Below the pieces are notes generated by a model. The model was not told the origin of the DNA, did not search any database, and saw nothing but the letters and a program-made list of their open reading frames with translations. Both the position numbers and the translations under genes were made by a program. Below are positions 1 through 7,714 of a stretch of 64,000 nt of DNA, piece after piece; position 1 is the stretch's first letter, and each line of letters begins with the position of its first letter. The DNA lies in the NCBI GenBank assembly GCA_002320005.1, contig DCJK01000022.1, positions 58,027 through 122,026 on the forward strand, read 5' to 3'. Source of the stretch: Firmicutes bacterium UBA1702 (lineage in GTDB: Bacteria; Bacillota; Clostridia; Peptostreptococcales; Anaerovoracaceae).

Positions 1-149
1 AGAACTTTTGCAAGAGGCACACCTCTGCGTCTGATGCCCAGAAAGACTATGTTGTCCGCTCCCTGGTTTTTTTCCAGAATCTGATGAGAAATCCTTTTGA
101 GAGCTCTGGTCATTTCTTCTGATGTCATAAGAGTTGCTTTTAATTCCAT
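1..149 (-). CDS. pyrR: PyrR bifunctional regulator / uracil phosphoribosyltransferase (partial)
   Basis: Only the first ~49 codons lie in the window; the gene runs off its left edge. The translated N-terminus (MELKATLMTSEEMTRALKRI, later a FLGIRRRGVPLA stretch) is typical of PyrR, an RNA-binding attenuator of pyrimidine genes with weak UPRTase activity. The ATG is preceded by an AGGAG box. It is the second gene after uraA, 34 bp downstream on the same strand, and a PyrR-type attenuator precedes uraA, so it probably controls its own operon. Confidence 0.9.
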   Translation of the reverse strand, partial: MELKATLMTSEEMTRALKRISHQILEKNQGADNIVFLGIRRRGVPLAKV

Positions 150-183
150 TTTGAACTCCTTTGATTTAACGGACCCATAAGGC

Positions 184-1491
184 TTACAGCTTATATGTCT
201 GGAACTTGTCGTTTTCTTCGTTTACATCTTCCTTAAATTCGTATTCATTACCCGGAAGGACTGCATTGGCAATTATTCCTACGATGGACGCAATAGCAAG
301 GCCGGAAAGGGTAAAGGATGCTCCCAGTACATGGAAAGTGATTCCGCCCAGTGAGTTGAAGCCCAAGGCGCATACAAGAATCAGCGCAGCTATTATTGTG
401 TTTCTGCTGCGTGTGAAGTCGACATGGTTTTCTACGACGTTTCTGATACCAATGGCAGAAATCATTCCGTAAAGTATAAAAGAGATTCCCCCGATGGTGG
501 CAGCCGGAATACATTCTATAACAAAAGCAACTTTTGGAATGCATGCAAGAGCGATGGCGAAAACAGCAGCAATTCTCATTACCTTAGGGTCGTAAACCTT
601 GGTCAGAGCCAGAACTCCTGTATTTTCGCCGTAGGTTGTATTGGCAGGTGCGCCGAAAGCCGAAGCCAGGCATGTGGCCAGACCGTCACCAAGAAGCGTT
701 CTGTGAAGTCCCGGGTTTGCAATGTAGTTTTTTCCGGTGGTTGCACCGATGGCGGAAATATCACCTATATGCTCCATCATGGTTGCCAGAGCAATAGGCA
801 TTATGGTGATTATTGCGCTTAAATCAAATTTCATAAGCATGAATTCAGGAAGACCGAGAATCGGTTCATTGCTGATTCCGGTAAAGTCAACTTCGCCCAT
901 GAAAATAGCGACGATGTAGGAAACCGCAACACCGATGAGAATAGGGACAATTTTGGCCATACCTTTGCCCCATATATTGAATACTATTACTGTCACCAGA
1001 GCTACAAGAGCAATAAACCAGTTGGTGGCACAGTTATTGATGGCTGAAGGAGCCAGTATAAGGCCTATGGAAATAATGATAGGTCCGGTTACTACCGGTG
1101 GGAAAAAGCGCATTACTTTCTTTGCTCCGAAGCCTTTGATCAGTGCGGACATTACAAGATAAACAAGTCCTGCACAGAAAACACCGCCACAAGCATATGG
1201 AAGCATCTCAACATTGGGAGAGCCGTCCTTGAGAAGAGGTGCCACTGCGGCGTATCCTCCGAGAAAGGCAAAGGAAGAGCCAAGGAATGCAGGCACCTGA
1301 CCCTTGGTGATCAGATGGAACAGCAGGGTTCCAAGGCCTGCCATAAGTAGGGTGGTGGCAATGGGAAGTCCGGTAAGAATAGGAACCAGCACTGTTGCAC
1401 CAAACATGGCAAAAGTATGCTGAAGTCCGAGAATGATGGTTTTTCCTGTGCCAAGAGTACGCACATCGGTAATTGGGTCGTGGTTGTTCAT
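184..1491 (-). CDS. uraA: Uracil permease, NCS2 family
   Basis: 435-aa polytopic membrane protein of the nucleobase:cation symporter-2 family, predicted to import uracil. The N-terminal segment LGLQHTFAMFGATVLVP and the conserved TYGENTGVLALTKVYDP segment are NCS2 hallmarks. I start at the ATG at 1491 (MNNHDPITDV) because an AGGAGG lies 8 bp upstream; a longer in-frame extension exists but would run back through the attenuator terminator, so it is unlikely. It forms an operon with pyrR and is preceded by a PyrR-responsive leader, linking uptake to pyrimidine supply. Confidence 0.93.
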   Translation of the reverse strand: MNNHDPITDVRTLGTGKTIILGLQHTFAMFGATVLVPILTGLPIATTLLMAGLGTLLFHLITKGQVPAFLGSSFAFLGGYAAVAPLLKDGSPNVEMLPYACGGVFCAGLVYLVMSALIKGFGAKKVMRFFPPVVTGPIIISIGLILAPSAINNCATNWFIALVALVTVIVFNIWGKGMAKIVPILIGVAVSYIVAIFMGEVDFTGISNEPILGLPEFMLMKFDLSAIITIMPIALATMMEHIGDISAIGATTGKNYIANPGLHRTLLGDGLATCLASAFGAPANTTYGENTGVLALTKVYDPKVMRIAAVFAIALACIPKVAFVIECIPAATIGGISFILYGMISAIGIRNVVENHVDFTRSRNTIIAALILVCALGFNSLGGITFHVLGASFTLSGLAIASIVGIIANAVLPGNEYEFKEDVNEENDKFQTYKL

Positions 1492-1566
1492 TTGAATTTC
1501 CTCCTTGAAGTAGTTGAAGGAACATCTCCGGTTCTGGGTGAAAGTCATTGAAAATTCGGCAGACAT

Positions 1567-1595
1567 AAAAAACAGTCCTGCCGACAGACAAGACT
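1567..1595 (-). terminator. Attenuator terminator in the uraA leader
   Basis: On the minus strand AGTCTTG pairs with CAGGACT (7 bp, one G-U) around a short loop and is followed by six T. It lies between the uraA promoter and its start codon, as expected for a conditional PyrR attenuator rather than an end-of-operon terminator. Confidence 0.8.
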
Positions 1596-1620
1596 TTACC
1601 ATACAAAACTCATATTACAA

Positions 1621-1647
1621 TCTTGCCGGTCTCTCTGTACCGATTTA
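1621..1647 (-). promoter_or_regulatory. PyrR RNA-binding (anti-antiterminator) motif
   Basis: The leader RNA reads CGGTACAGAGAGACCGGCAA, matching the CAGAGAGGCnnGCAA-type core of PyrR binding loops. It sits about 15 nt after the predicted transcription start and upstream of the conditional terminator. Binding of PyrR-UMP would favour termination when pyrimidines are plentiful. The motif match is seen; the function follows from the family. Confidence 0.75.
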
Positions 1648-1667
1648 AAGATGTTCTTTTCGCAAAA

Positions 1668-1696
1668 ATTATATAACCAGTGTGGATTTTTGTCAA
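1668..1696 (-). promoter_or_regulatory. Sigma-A promoter of uraA-pyrR
   Basis: Minus strand TTGACA (1691-1696), 17-bp spacer, TATAAT (1668-1673): perfect consensus. This leaves a leader of about 170 nt containing the PyrR motif and terminator. It lies back to back with the start of the lysO-like gene. Confidence 0.88.
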
Positions 1697-1746
1697 TATT
1701 AAATGTATAATAATAAAGACACAACAGTTTCAGGAGGAGAGATTTA

Positions 1747-2760
1747 ATGGCTGATCTAGTCTTGTATTTGGGAATTACCGCCATAGGTTATTTTCTGGGA
1801 AGCCGCATCAGGGACAAAAAAGAAAAGCTGGGATGGACAGGTGCCGTGCAGAACGTTGCAATAACCGCTCTGGTTTTGCTTATGGGTGCACGAATGGGAG
1901 CTAACAGAGAGGTAACAGACAATCTGAGGACTATAGGTATAACGGCATTCTTTATGACCGTTGCAATAATGGTCTGCTCCATTGGAGCCATTTTTATTGT
2001 AAGAAAGCTTCTGGGAATAGACCGGTATGGCAGACTTGTGTGCTCCCGGCCACAAGAGAAAGATTCAGACGAAAATATCAGCATGGCTGTCCATGAGAGC
2101 CTTCACCAGATAGAAGAAGATGAAAAGAAGCAGGGCGTAAATACTATGACTGTAATTATTCTTGTGTCTGTCATAATAGGAATGCTGGCAGGCTATTTTG
2201 TCGTGCGCAGAGTGTTTGATTCAAATATGGATACTTTTGATTATATAGCCGCCCTGGGGATCAAAATAGGGCTGTGTCTGCTGCTGGTGTTTGTAGGTAT
2301 AGATCTGGGAATAGAAGGAACTGTTGTAAAAAATTTCAAAGCAGTAGGGCTGAGAATTCTTGCCATACCTGCAGCTGTGGCTATAGGAACTCTTTTAGCA
2401 TCTTTTGTCATGTCATTTTTCACGGAACTTACAACTAGAGAGGCAATGGCTGTGGGTGCAGGCTTCGGATGGTACAGCCTTGCACCGGGCATCATTATGG
2501 AAGCCGGACATATGACTGCAAGTGCCGTATGCTTTCTGCATAATGTGATGAGGGAACTCTTTGCCATACTTTTCATACCTGCAGTAGCGAAAAATATCGG
2601 GTATGTGGAAACTGTGGGAATGCCGGGATCCGCCGCAATGGATGTATGTCTGCCTATAGTGGAGAAAGCGACGAGAAGCGACATAGCGGTATATTCATTT
2701 ATTTCGGGTGCTGTTTTAAGTACGCTGGTACCTATTCTGGTGCCGGTTATAATCGGATAA
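1747..2760 (+). CDS. LysO-family (DUF340) exporter, copy 1
   Basis: 337-aa integral membrane protein with about eight or more hydrophobic segments, related to the lysine exporter LysO. The family motif GARMGANREV follows the second helix, and the C-terminal half contains GAGFGWYSLAPG and FLHNVMRE segments typical of DUF340. A charged cytoplasmic linker (about residues 105-135) separates the two halves. The start is supported by an AGGAGG box. Copy 2 begins 27 bp downstream. Lysine export is a family inference; substrate and direction are not shown by sequence. Confidence 0.85.
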   Translation: MADLVLYLGITAIGYFLGSRIRDKKEKLGWTGAVQNVAITALVLLMGARMGANREVTDNLRTIGITAFFMTVAIMVCSIGAIFIVRKLLGIDRYGRLVCSRPQEKDSDENISMAVHESLHQIEEDEKKQGVNTMTVIILVSVIIGMLAGYFVVRRVFDSNMDTFDYIAALGIKIGLCLLLVFVGIDLGIEGTVVKNFKAVGLRILAIPAAVAIGTLLASFVMSFFTELTTREAMAVGAGFGWYSLAPGIIMEAGHMTASAVCFLHNVMRELFAILFIPAVAKNIGYVETVGMPGSAAMDVCLPIVEKATRSDIAVYSFISGAVLSTLVPILVPVIIG

Positions 2761-2787
2761 ACAGGGAAAGGATAAGAAAGGATAATT

Positions 2788-3762
2788 ATGGCTTTACTGG
2801 CGTTATACTGGGGAATTATGATAGCCTGCTATGCAGTGGCATCAAAACTCAGGGCGAAAGCAGACAGGTTTGCATTCGTCGAGGAATTTCTCAATATTGT
2901 AATATATATTCTTGTACTTATAATGGGCCTGCGTATGGGAGCCAACCGGGAAGTCACCTCAAATCTGGATGTTATCGGGCTTCAGGCTGTGGGTGTTACC
3001 ATATTCGCCGTCGGAGGCAGTATACTGTTTGTGTTTGGAGCGAGAAAACTGCTGGGATTAAACAGGCAGGGAATTCGTAGTGATGTTACAGATGAGGAAA
3101 AATCAGGAGGCTGTGGAACACAAGAGGAAGAGTCTGCAGGAGGGATGAAGACCACTCTGATCATTCTGGCCTTTGTGCTTGCAGGAATGCTGCTTGGATA
3201 TTTTGTGATTCCAGAGATATTTGAAGATACGGATCGTTTTCAGGAGATGTCGGGAGACTGGCTTGTTGCAGGAATATGCCTGCTTCTGGGAACTGTAGGA
3301 TTCAATCTGGGACTTTCAGGAGGAATATTTGAAAAATTCAAAGGAATGGGCGTATCAGTAATAATTATCCCTGTGGCAGCTGTTGCAGGGAGTCTTATAT
3401 GTGGGACACTTTATTCTTTCCTTTCTCCTATGACAATGCGAGAATGTATAGCAGTAAGCGCCGGATTCGGATGGTATACCATGGCACCAAGTGTAATAAC
3501 AGAGGCAGGGTTTGCTGTGGCAGGAGCAGTTTCCTTTATGCATAATGTCATAAGGGAGACCTTGGGGATTGTGATAATTCCTCTTGCGGCTAAAAAGATA
3601 GGGTATCTTGAAGCGATTTCTATCCCCGGTGTAGCCGCTATGGATGTGTGCCTGCCTATAATAGAAAAGTCTTGCAGAACCGAGACCATAGTCTATTCCA
3701 TGTGTACCGGCGCACTGATGTGCGTAACCGTGCCCATTGCGGTTCCTCTGGCAATCGGGTGA
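2788..3762 (+). CDS. LysO-family (DUF340) exporter, copy 2
   Basis: 324-aa paralogue of the upstream gene with the same layout: N-terminal hydrophobic part with GLRMGANREV, a hydrophilic linker (about residues 95-125), and a C-terminal domain with SAGFGWYTMAPS and FMHNVIRET. Similarity is evident in the motifs but the sequences are well diverged, so the duplication is not recent. An AAAGGA ribosome-binding site precedes the ATG. The two proteins may act singly or as a heteromer; neither can be decided here. A strong terminator follows. Confidence 0.84.
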   Translation: MALLALYWGIMIACYAVASKLRAKADRFAFVEEFLNIVIYILVLIMGLRMGANREVTSNLDVIGLQAVGVTIFAVGGSILFVFGARKLLGLNRQGIRSDVTDEEKSGGCGTQEEESAGGMKTTLIILAFVLAGMLLGYFVIPEIFEDTDRFQEMSGDWLVAGICLLLGTVGFNLGLSGGIFEKFKGMGVSVIIIPVAAVAGSLICGTLYSFLSPMTMRECIAVSAGFGWYTMAPSVITEAGFAVAGAVSFMHNVIRETLGIVIIPLAAKKIGYLEAISIPGVAAMDVCLPIIEKSCRTETIVYSMCTGALMCVTVPIAVPLAIG

Positions 3763-3786
3763 ACAAATTACTTTTAATATGTGCGT

Positions 3787-3816
3787 AAAGCCTCGCAGTG
3801 TATGCGAGGCTTTCTT
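3787..3816. terminator. Bidirectional terminator between lysO-like and ABC-F genes
   Basis: GCCTCGCA and TGCGAGGC form a perfect 8-bp stem around a 5-nt loop, flanked by AAA on one side and TTTCTTT on the other. It lies between convergent genes and can serve both. Confidence 0.85.
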
Positions 3817-3826
3817 TATATCTCAT

Positions 3827-5383
3827 CTATACTATTTTTGTCGTCCAGTCTTCAACATTAAGAACTCCGGTAACCCAATCTTCGTAGAATGAGGGTTCAT
3901 GAGAGACCAGAAGAACAGTGCCCGGATATTCGTTCAGGGCACGTTTAAGTTCTGCTTTGGCATCTACATCCAGATGGTTGGTTGGCTCATCAAGAAGAAG
4001 CCAGTTGTGCTCCCTGTTCATAATCATTGCAAGACGTACCTTGGCATTCTCGCCTCCGCTTAGAACCCTCATCTGGCTGGTTATGTGATCGTTGGTGAGA
4101 CCGCATCTGGCAAGACACAGCCTTACTTCGCGGTTTTCCATTGAGGGAAATTCTGCCCAGAAAGTATCCAGCGCCGTAATGGAAGAGTCTCTGTCAGACT
4201 CCTGCTGAAAATAACCCGGTGAAAGATAATCTCCCAGTTCAATAGTTCCGGAAAGAGGCTGAAGTTCACCGAGAATTGTTTTTAGGAGAGTGGTCTTTCC
4301 AAGACCGTTGGTTCCGATTACGGCAACTTTTTCCCCGCGCTCAATCTTAAAGGTGACCGGCCGGGTAAGGGGACTGTCGTAGCCTATAACAAGGTCTTTG
4401 GCCTGAACAACAAAACGTGATGGTGTTCTGGCCATGAGGAAATTAAATTCAGGCTTGATCTTTTCAGCAGGTCTGTCCAGAATTTCCATTTTATCCAGCT
4501 GTTTCTGGCGTGAGTTGGCCATTCCTCTGGTTGCAACGCGGGCTTTGTTTCTGGCTATAAAATCTTCCAGTTTTTCTATTTCTGCCTGCTGCCGCTGATA
4601 TGCACGGAGTTCCTGCTCTTTCTTGATTTTGTACATGCGCATGAAGTTTTTGTAATCACCTGTATATCTGGTAAGATTACCGCCGTCAAGATTATATATG
4701 ACATTTACTACAGAGTTAAGAAATTCCGTATCATGGGACACAAGAATAAAAGCATTTTCGTATTCCTGAAGGAATCGGGTCAGCCAGAGAATATGTGGAT
4801 GATCCAGATAATTGGTAGGTTCATCCAGGATAAGTATGGACGGATTTTCCAAAAGGAGTTTTACCAGCAGCACCTTGGTGCGCTGCCCACCGGAGAGATC
4901 AGAAACGTCTTTGTCAAGACCTATATCGCTGAGACCCAGTCCTCCTGCAACTTCCTCTATTTTAGCATCAAGCTGATAAAATCCTGATGTTTCCAGCATC
5001 TGCTGGATTTCGCCTGCTTCCTCCATCATATCGTTTAAGGACGATTCATCTGCACAGGCCATATTTTCATACAGCTGCAGCATTTCCTTCTCGAGAGCGT
5101 ACATGTGGTCAAAAGCGGTTCTGAGGACTTCTCTTATGGTCATTCCCTTTTTCAGTGTACTGTGCTGATCGAGATATCCCACGGTAACATGTCTTGACCA
5201 TGTGATTTTCCCTTCATCAGGCATAAGCTTACCTGTGATTATATTCAAAAATGTTGATTTGCCTTCGCCGTTGGCCCCGATGAGGCCGATATGCTCACCT
5301 TTTAAGAGTCTGAAAGAGGCATCTTCTAATATCTGTCTGGCTCCAAAGCCATGAGTTACTTTTTCTACGGTTAATAAACTCAT
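3827..5383 (-). CDS. ABC-F family ATPase
   Basis: 518-aa protein with two ABC ATPase domains and no membrane segments. Domain 1 has Walker A GANGEGKST (36-44), signature LSGGQ (163-167) and Walker B LILDEPTNYLD (from 184). Domain 2 has Walker A GTNGLGKTT (357-365), LSGGE (441-445) and LLLDEPTNHLD (from 462). A charged linker (about 245-315) separates them, as in ribosome-associated ABC-F proteins of the YkpA/Uup type. These act on translation or give antibiotic ribosome protection; which applies is unknown. An AGGAG box precedes the start. A TATAAT at 5435-5440 is a likely -10, with a poor -35. Confidence 0.93.
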   Translation of the reverse strand: MSLLTVEKVTHGFGARQILEDASFRLLKGEHIGLIGANGEGKSTFLNIITGKLMPDEGKITWSRHVTVGYLDQHSTLKKGMTIREVLRTAFDHMYALEKEMLQLYENMACADESSLNDMMEEAGEIQQMLETSGFYQLDAKIEEVAGGLGLSDIGLDKDVSDLSGGQRTKVLLVKLLLENPSILILDEPTNYLDHPHILWLTRFLQEYENAFILVSHDTEFLNSVVNVIYNLDGGNLTRYTGDYKNFMRMYKIKKEQELRAYQRQQAEIEKLEDFIARNKARVATRGMANSRQKQLDKMEILDRPAEKIKPEFNFLMARTPSRFVVQAKDLVIGYDSPLTRPVTFKIERGEKVAVIGTNGLGKTTLLKTILGELQPLSGTIELGDYLSPGYFQQESDRDSSITALDTFWAEFPSMENREVRLCLARCGLTNDHITSQMRVLSGGENAKVRLAMIMNREHNWLLLDEPTNHLDVDAKAELKRALNEYPGTVLLVSHEPSFYEDWVTGVLNVEDWTTKIV

Positions 5384-5483
5384 AAAATCTCCTGAAATAT
5401 TTATTGTGCCGGCAATGCGGCGCTATGCCACAACATTATATCACATATGATGAGATTAAGCTAATTAAAATCCCGTATTTTAA

Positions 5484-5526
5484 AATATGCATGTTTGACA
5501 GATGATCACTGTCAAACATGCATATT
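5484..5526. repeat. 18-bp perfect inverted repeat
   Basis: Arms 5484-5501 and 5509-5526 (AATATGCATGTTTGACAG and its complement) flank a 7-nt loop. The 12-mer ATATGCATGTTT recurs in direct orientation at 5646-5657. The repeat lies upstream of the ABC-F promoter and downstream of lexA. On the minus strand it is followed by TTT, so it could be a weak second terminator, an operator for a dimeric regulator, or part of a small repeat element. Confidence 0.8.
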
Positions 5527-5596
5527 ACTTCCGAAAACAAGTGAAGCACAGCTTTCATATGCAAGTGAACCTGTTTCGAAAGCTGCCGTAAAACTC

Positions 5597-5643
5597 AAAA
5601 AACCATTGCGGAAGTCTGCCTTCGGCAAACATCTGCAATGGTT
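5597..5643 (-). terminator. lexA terminator
   Basis: A long hairpin (CCATTGC/GCAATGG continuing with a few mismatches to a TGCC/GGCA tip) is followed on the minus strand by six T. It starts about 40 bp after the lexA stop codon. A smaller CAGCTTTC/GAAAGCTG hairpin (5549-5585) lies next to it. Confidence 0.75.
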
Positions 5644-5680
5644 TTATATGCATGTTTCAGTGAGAGTGGTGCCACGGGAA

Positions 5681-6346
5681 TCAGCTGAAATATCTGAAGA
5701 CACCTCTGACCTTTCCGAGAATCTTTACATCGGTTACAATTATAGGACTCATGGTGGAGTTTTCAGGTTGGAGTCTGATGTGGCCGCTCTCTTTATAGAA
5801 TCTCTTGACGGTGGCCTCGCTTTCAAAACCGTCAATCATGGCTACGACAATATCACCGTTATCTGCCGTTTCAGTCTGCTGAACAAGAATCAGATCACCG
5901 TCCATGATGCCTGCTTCTATCATGCTTTCGCCCTTAACACGGAGCATGTAATTGGTGCCTCTGCCGGCATAGCGTGCAGGAAGGGGAAAGCTGTCTTCGA
6001 TGTTTTGCTCTGCAAGGATAGGAGTGCCTGCAGCAACACGACCTACTACCGGAACATCAACCACATCATCTCGAAAATCAGATGGTGAAGGGGAAACGGC
6101 CGAAGAAAACTCGGGATTGTGCTGTCCCGAAACCGGGTCAACTACCATCAGAGCTCTGGGCTTAGACGGATCCTTTACAAGATAGCCATGCTTCACAAGG
6201 TTTTCAATGTCCTTATGAGCCGTGGAGGTGGATTTGATTCCCAGGGCGCTGCATATCTCCCTGACTGTAGGAGGATAGCCCTTTGACTTGATCTCTTCCT
6301 TCATGTAGTTGAGAATTTTTTGTTCGCGATCCTTTAGTGCTGCCAT
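5681..6346 (-). CDS. lexA: LexA repressor
   Basis: 221-aa SOS repressor. Residues 1-65 form the winged helix-turn-helix DNA-binding domain (PPTVREICSALGIKSTSTAH). The autocleavage bond is Ala106-Gly107 (VAAGTP). The S24 peptidase-like dyad is Ser141 (GESM) and Lys181 (TVKR). All key residues are present, so RecA-stimulated self-cleavage is expected. The ATG follows an AAAGGAGG box. It is transcribed alone from a promoter carrying a LexA box and ends at a strong hairpin. Confidence 0.97.
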   Translation of the reverse strand: MAALKDREQKILNYMKEEIKSKGYPPTVREICSALGIKSTSTAHKDIENLVKHGYLVKDPSKPRALMVVDPVSGQHNPEFSSAVSPSPSDFRDDVVDVPVVGRVAAGTPILAEQNIEDSFPLPARYAGRGTNYMLRVKGESMIEAGIMDGDLILVQQTETADNGDIVVAMIDGFESEATVKRFYKESGHIRLQPENSTMSPIIVTDVKILGKVRGVFRYFS

Positions 6347-6374
6347 AAGTGTTACCTCCTTTGTATTCAGCTAC

Positions 6375-6412
6375 ACTATAGCATAAAAAGAACAAAAAGT
6401 AAACACATGTTC
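6375..6412 (-). promoter_or_regulatory. lexA promoter with overlapping LexA box
   Basis: Minus strand TTTACT (6398-6403), 17-bp spacer, TATAGT (6375-6380). The sequence GAACATGTGTTT (6401-6412) fits the Firmicute LexA operator GAACnnnnGTTy and overlaps the -35, so autorepression is expected. Confidence 0.78.
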
Positions 6413-6439
6413 CTCAAAAAGTATAGAATATATGCGAGA

Positions 6440-6937
6440 CTATTCCATTCTGGCAAATTTCATTTCTTCACCGTTGCTGTCGTATTTTTTTCGCTTTCCT
6501 GTTATCCGTAATATTTCAATTTTCCACACCGCCGTCCTGTCAAGACTTTTTGATATTGCCGAATCAAATTCAGACATATTATCGGGAGTGTGACGCCGGC
6601 ATATGAGCTCCAGAGCGTGAATCTTTTCTTTCCGGCATATTACTTCTGAAGCCGTACCTGTTATAACTGCAGATTCAAATTCAGTTGTGAACTTATCTTT
6701 GGCTCTGCAGGTGTCTCCCACACATGCAAGGCAGACTTCCGGGCTGTTTCTGAGACATTCCGTTTTGAATCCCTGGTGGGCGCTGTGAAAATATATAGAG
6801 TTCCCGTCGCGTGCGATGGTTATGGGAACACAATAAGGCCTGCCTTCGGGCGATACCATGGAAAGGCTGGCATATTCGCATTTGTCAGCCACCATATAAG
6901 CAAATGAAAGTGGCATTTCACGATCTTTTCTTCTCAT
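6440..6937 (-). CDS. NimA-like pyridoxamine 5'-phosphate oxidase family protein
   Basis: 165-aa flavin-binding split-barrel protein. The N-terminal part (LSFAYMVADKCEYASLSMVSPEGRPYCVPI) and IYFHSAHQGFKTE match the NimA/PNPOx-like group seen in anaerobes, whose members bind FMN and may reduce nitro compounds or regulate redox. No dedicated substrate can be assigned. The ATG at 6937 has an AAGGAG box about 12 nt upstream; an internal ATG seven codons in is a possible alternative. It stands as a single gene after the rubrerythrin-operon terminator. Confidence 0.8.
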   Translation of the reverse strand: MRRKDREMPLSFAYMVADKCEYASLSMVSPEGRPYCVPITIARDGNSIYFHSAHQGFKTECLRNSPEVCLACVGDTCRAKDKFTTEFESAVITGTASEVICRKEKIHALELICRRHTPDNMSEFDSAISKSLDRTAVWKIEILRITGKRKKYDSNGEEMKFARME

Positions 6938-6959
6938 ATCTGCTATCTGTCTCCTTGTG

Positions 6960-7006
6960 AAAAGGTCTGCCTTCCGGCATTGCAGATGCCGGAAGAGCAG
7001 ACCTTT
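6960..7006 (-). terminator. Terminator of the perR-rubrerythrin operon
   Basis: AAAGGTCTGC...GCAGACCTTT with an inner CTTCCGGCAT/ATGCCGGAAG stem gives a very stable hairpin ending in TTTT on the minus strand. A second hairpin (CGGAAAAG/CTTTTCCG, about 7014-7036) lies just before it. Confidence 0.85.
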
Positions 7007-7057
7007 CTGATACGCGGAAAAGAGGCTGAGGCTTTTCCGTCGCGTCTGTGTAAATAA

Positions 7058-7714
7058 TCAGTAGTTTTCCTCTGAGATTTCAAAATAGCTTTTTGGATGT
7101 GCGCATACAGGGCACAGTTCAGGCGCCTTGGTTCCTACAACAAGATGGCCGCAGTTGCGACATTCCCATATCTTGACTTCACTCTTCTCGAATACTGATG
7201 CGGTTTCAACATTACTGAGCAGAGCACGATATCGTTCTTCATGATGCTTTTCAATAGCTGCAACCATGCGGAACTTTGCCGCCAGTTCAGGGAAACCTTC
7301 CTCATCGGCAGTTTTTGCGAATCCGTCATACATGTCAGTCCATTCATAGTTTTCGCCTGCAGCAGCGGCTGCCAGATTTGCGGCAGTATCGCTGATGCCA
7401 TCCAGTTCTTTAAACCACATCTTTGCATGCTCACGCTCGTTTTCGGCGGTTTTGAGGAAGAGCGCGGAAATCTGCTCATAACCTTCTTTTTTTGCTACTG
7501 AAGCAAAATAGGTATATTTATTTCTTGCCTCAGATTCTCCGGCAAAGGCAGCTTCCAGATTCTTTTCTGTCTTTGTTCCGGCATATTTGTTCTTGCTTTC
7601 TTCTGCCAGAGGCTGGAGATTTTCACCGGTAGCGCCGCAAACAGGGCATACAGGAGTTTCTCCTGTTTTAACTTCAAAAATTTCTCCGCATAATTTGCAT
7701 TTGTATTTTCCCAT
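7058..7714 (-). CDS. Possible internally initiated rubrerythrin (alternative product)
   Basis: Inside the fusion gene, AAGGAGG with a 7-8-nt spacer precedes an in-frame ATG (7712-7714). The product (218 aa) would be a complete rubrerythrin with rubredoxin ribbons at both ends. The site looks like the ribosome-binding site of a once separate gene. Whether it is used cannot be seen. Confidence 0.45.
   Translation of the reverse strand: MGKYKCKLCGEIFEVKTGETPVCPVCGATGENLQPLAEESKNKYAGTKTEKNLEAAFAGESEARNKYTYFASVAKKEGYEQISALFLKTAENEREHAKMWFKELDGISDTAANLAAAAAGENYEWTDMYDGFAKTADEEGFPELAAKFRMVAAIEKHHEERYRALLSNVETASVFEKSEVKIWECRNCGHLVVGTKAPELCPVCAHPKSYFEISEENY

Noticed and set aside
5495..6088. 197-codon open frame on the plus strand across the lexA gene
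   Set aside because: It is antisense to a fully convincing lexA, has no ribosome-binding site and reads through the lexA terminator hairpins.
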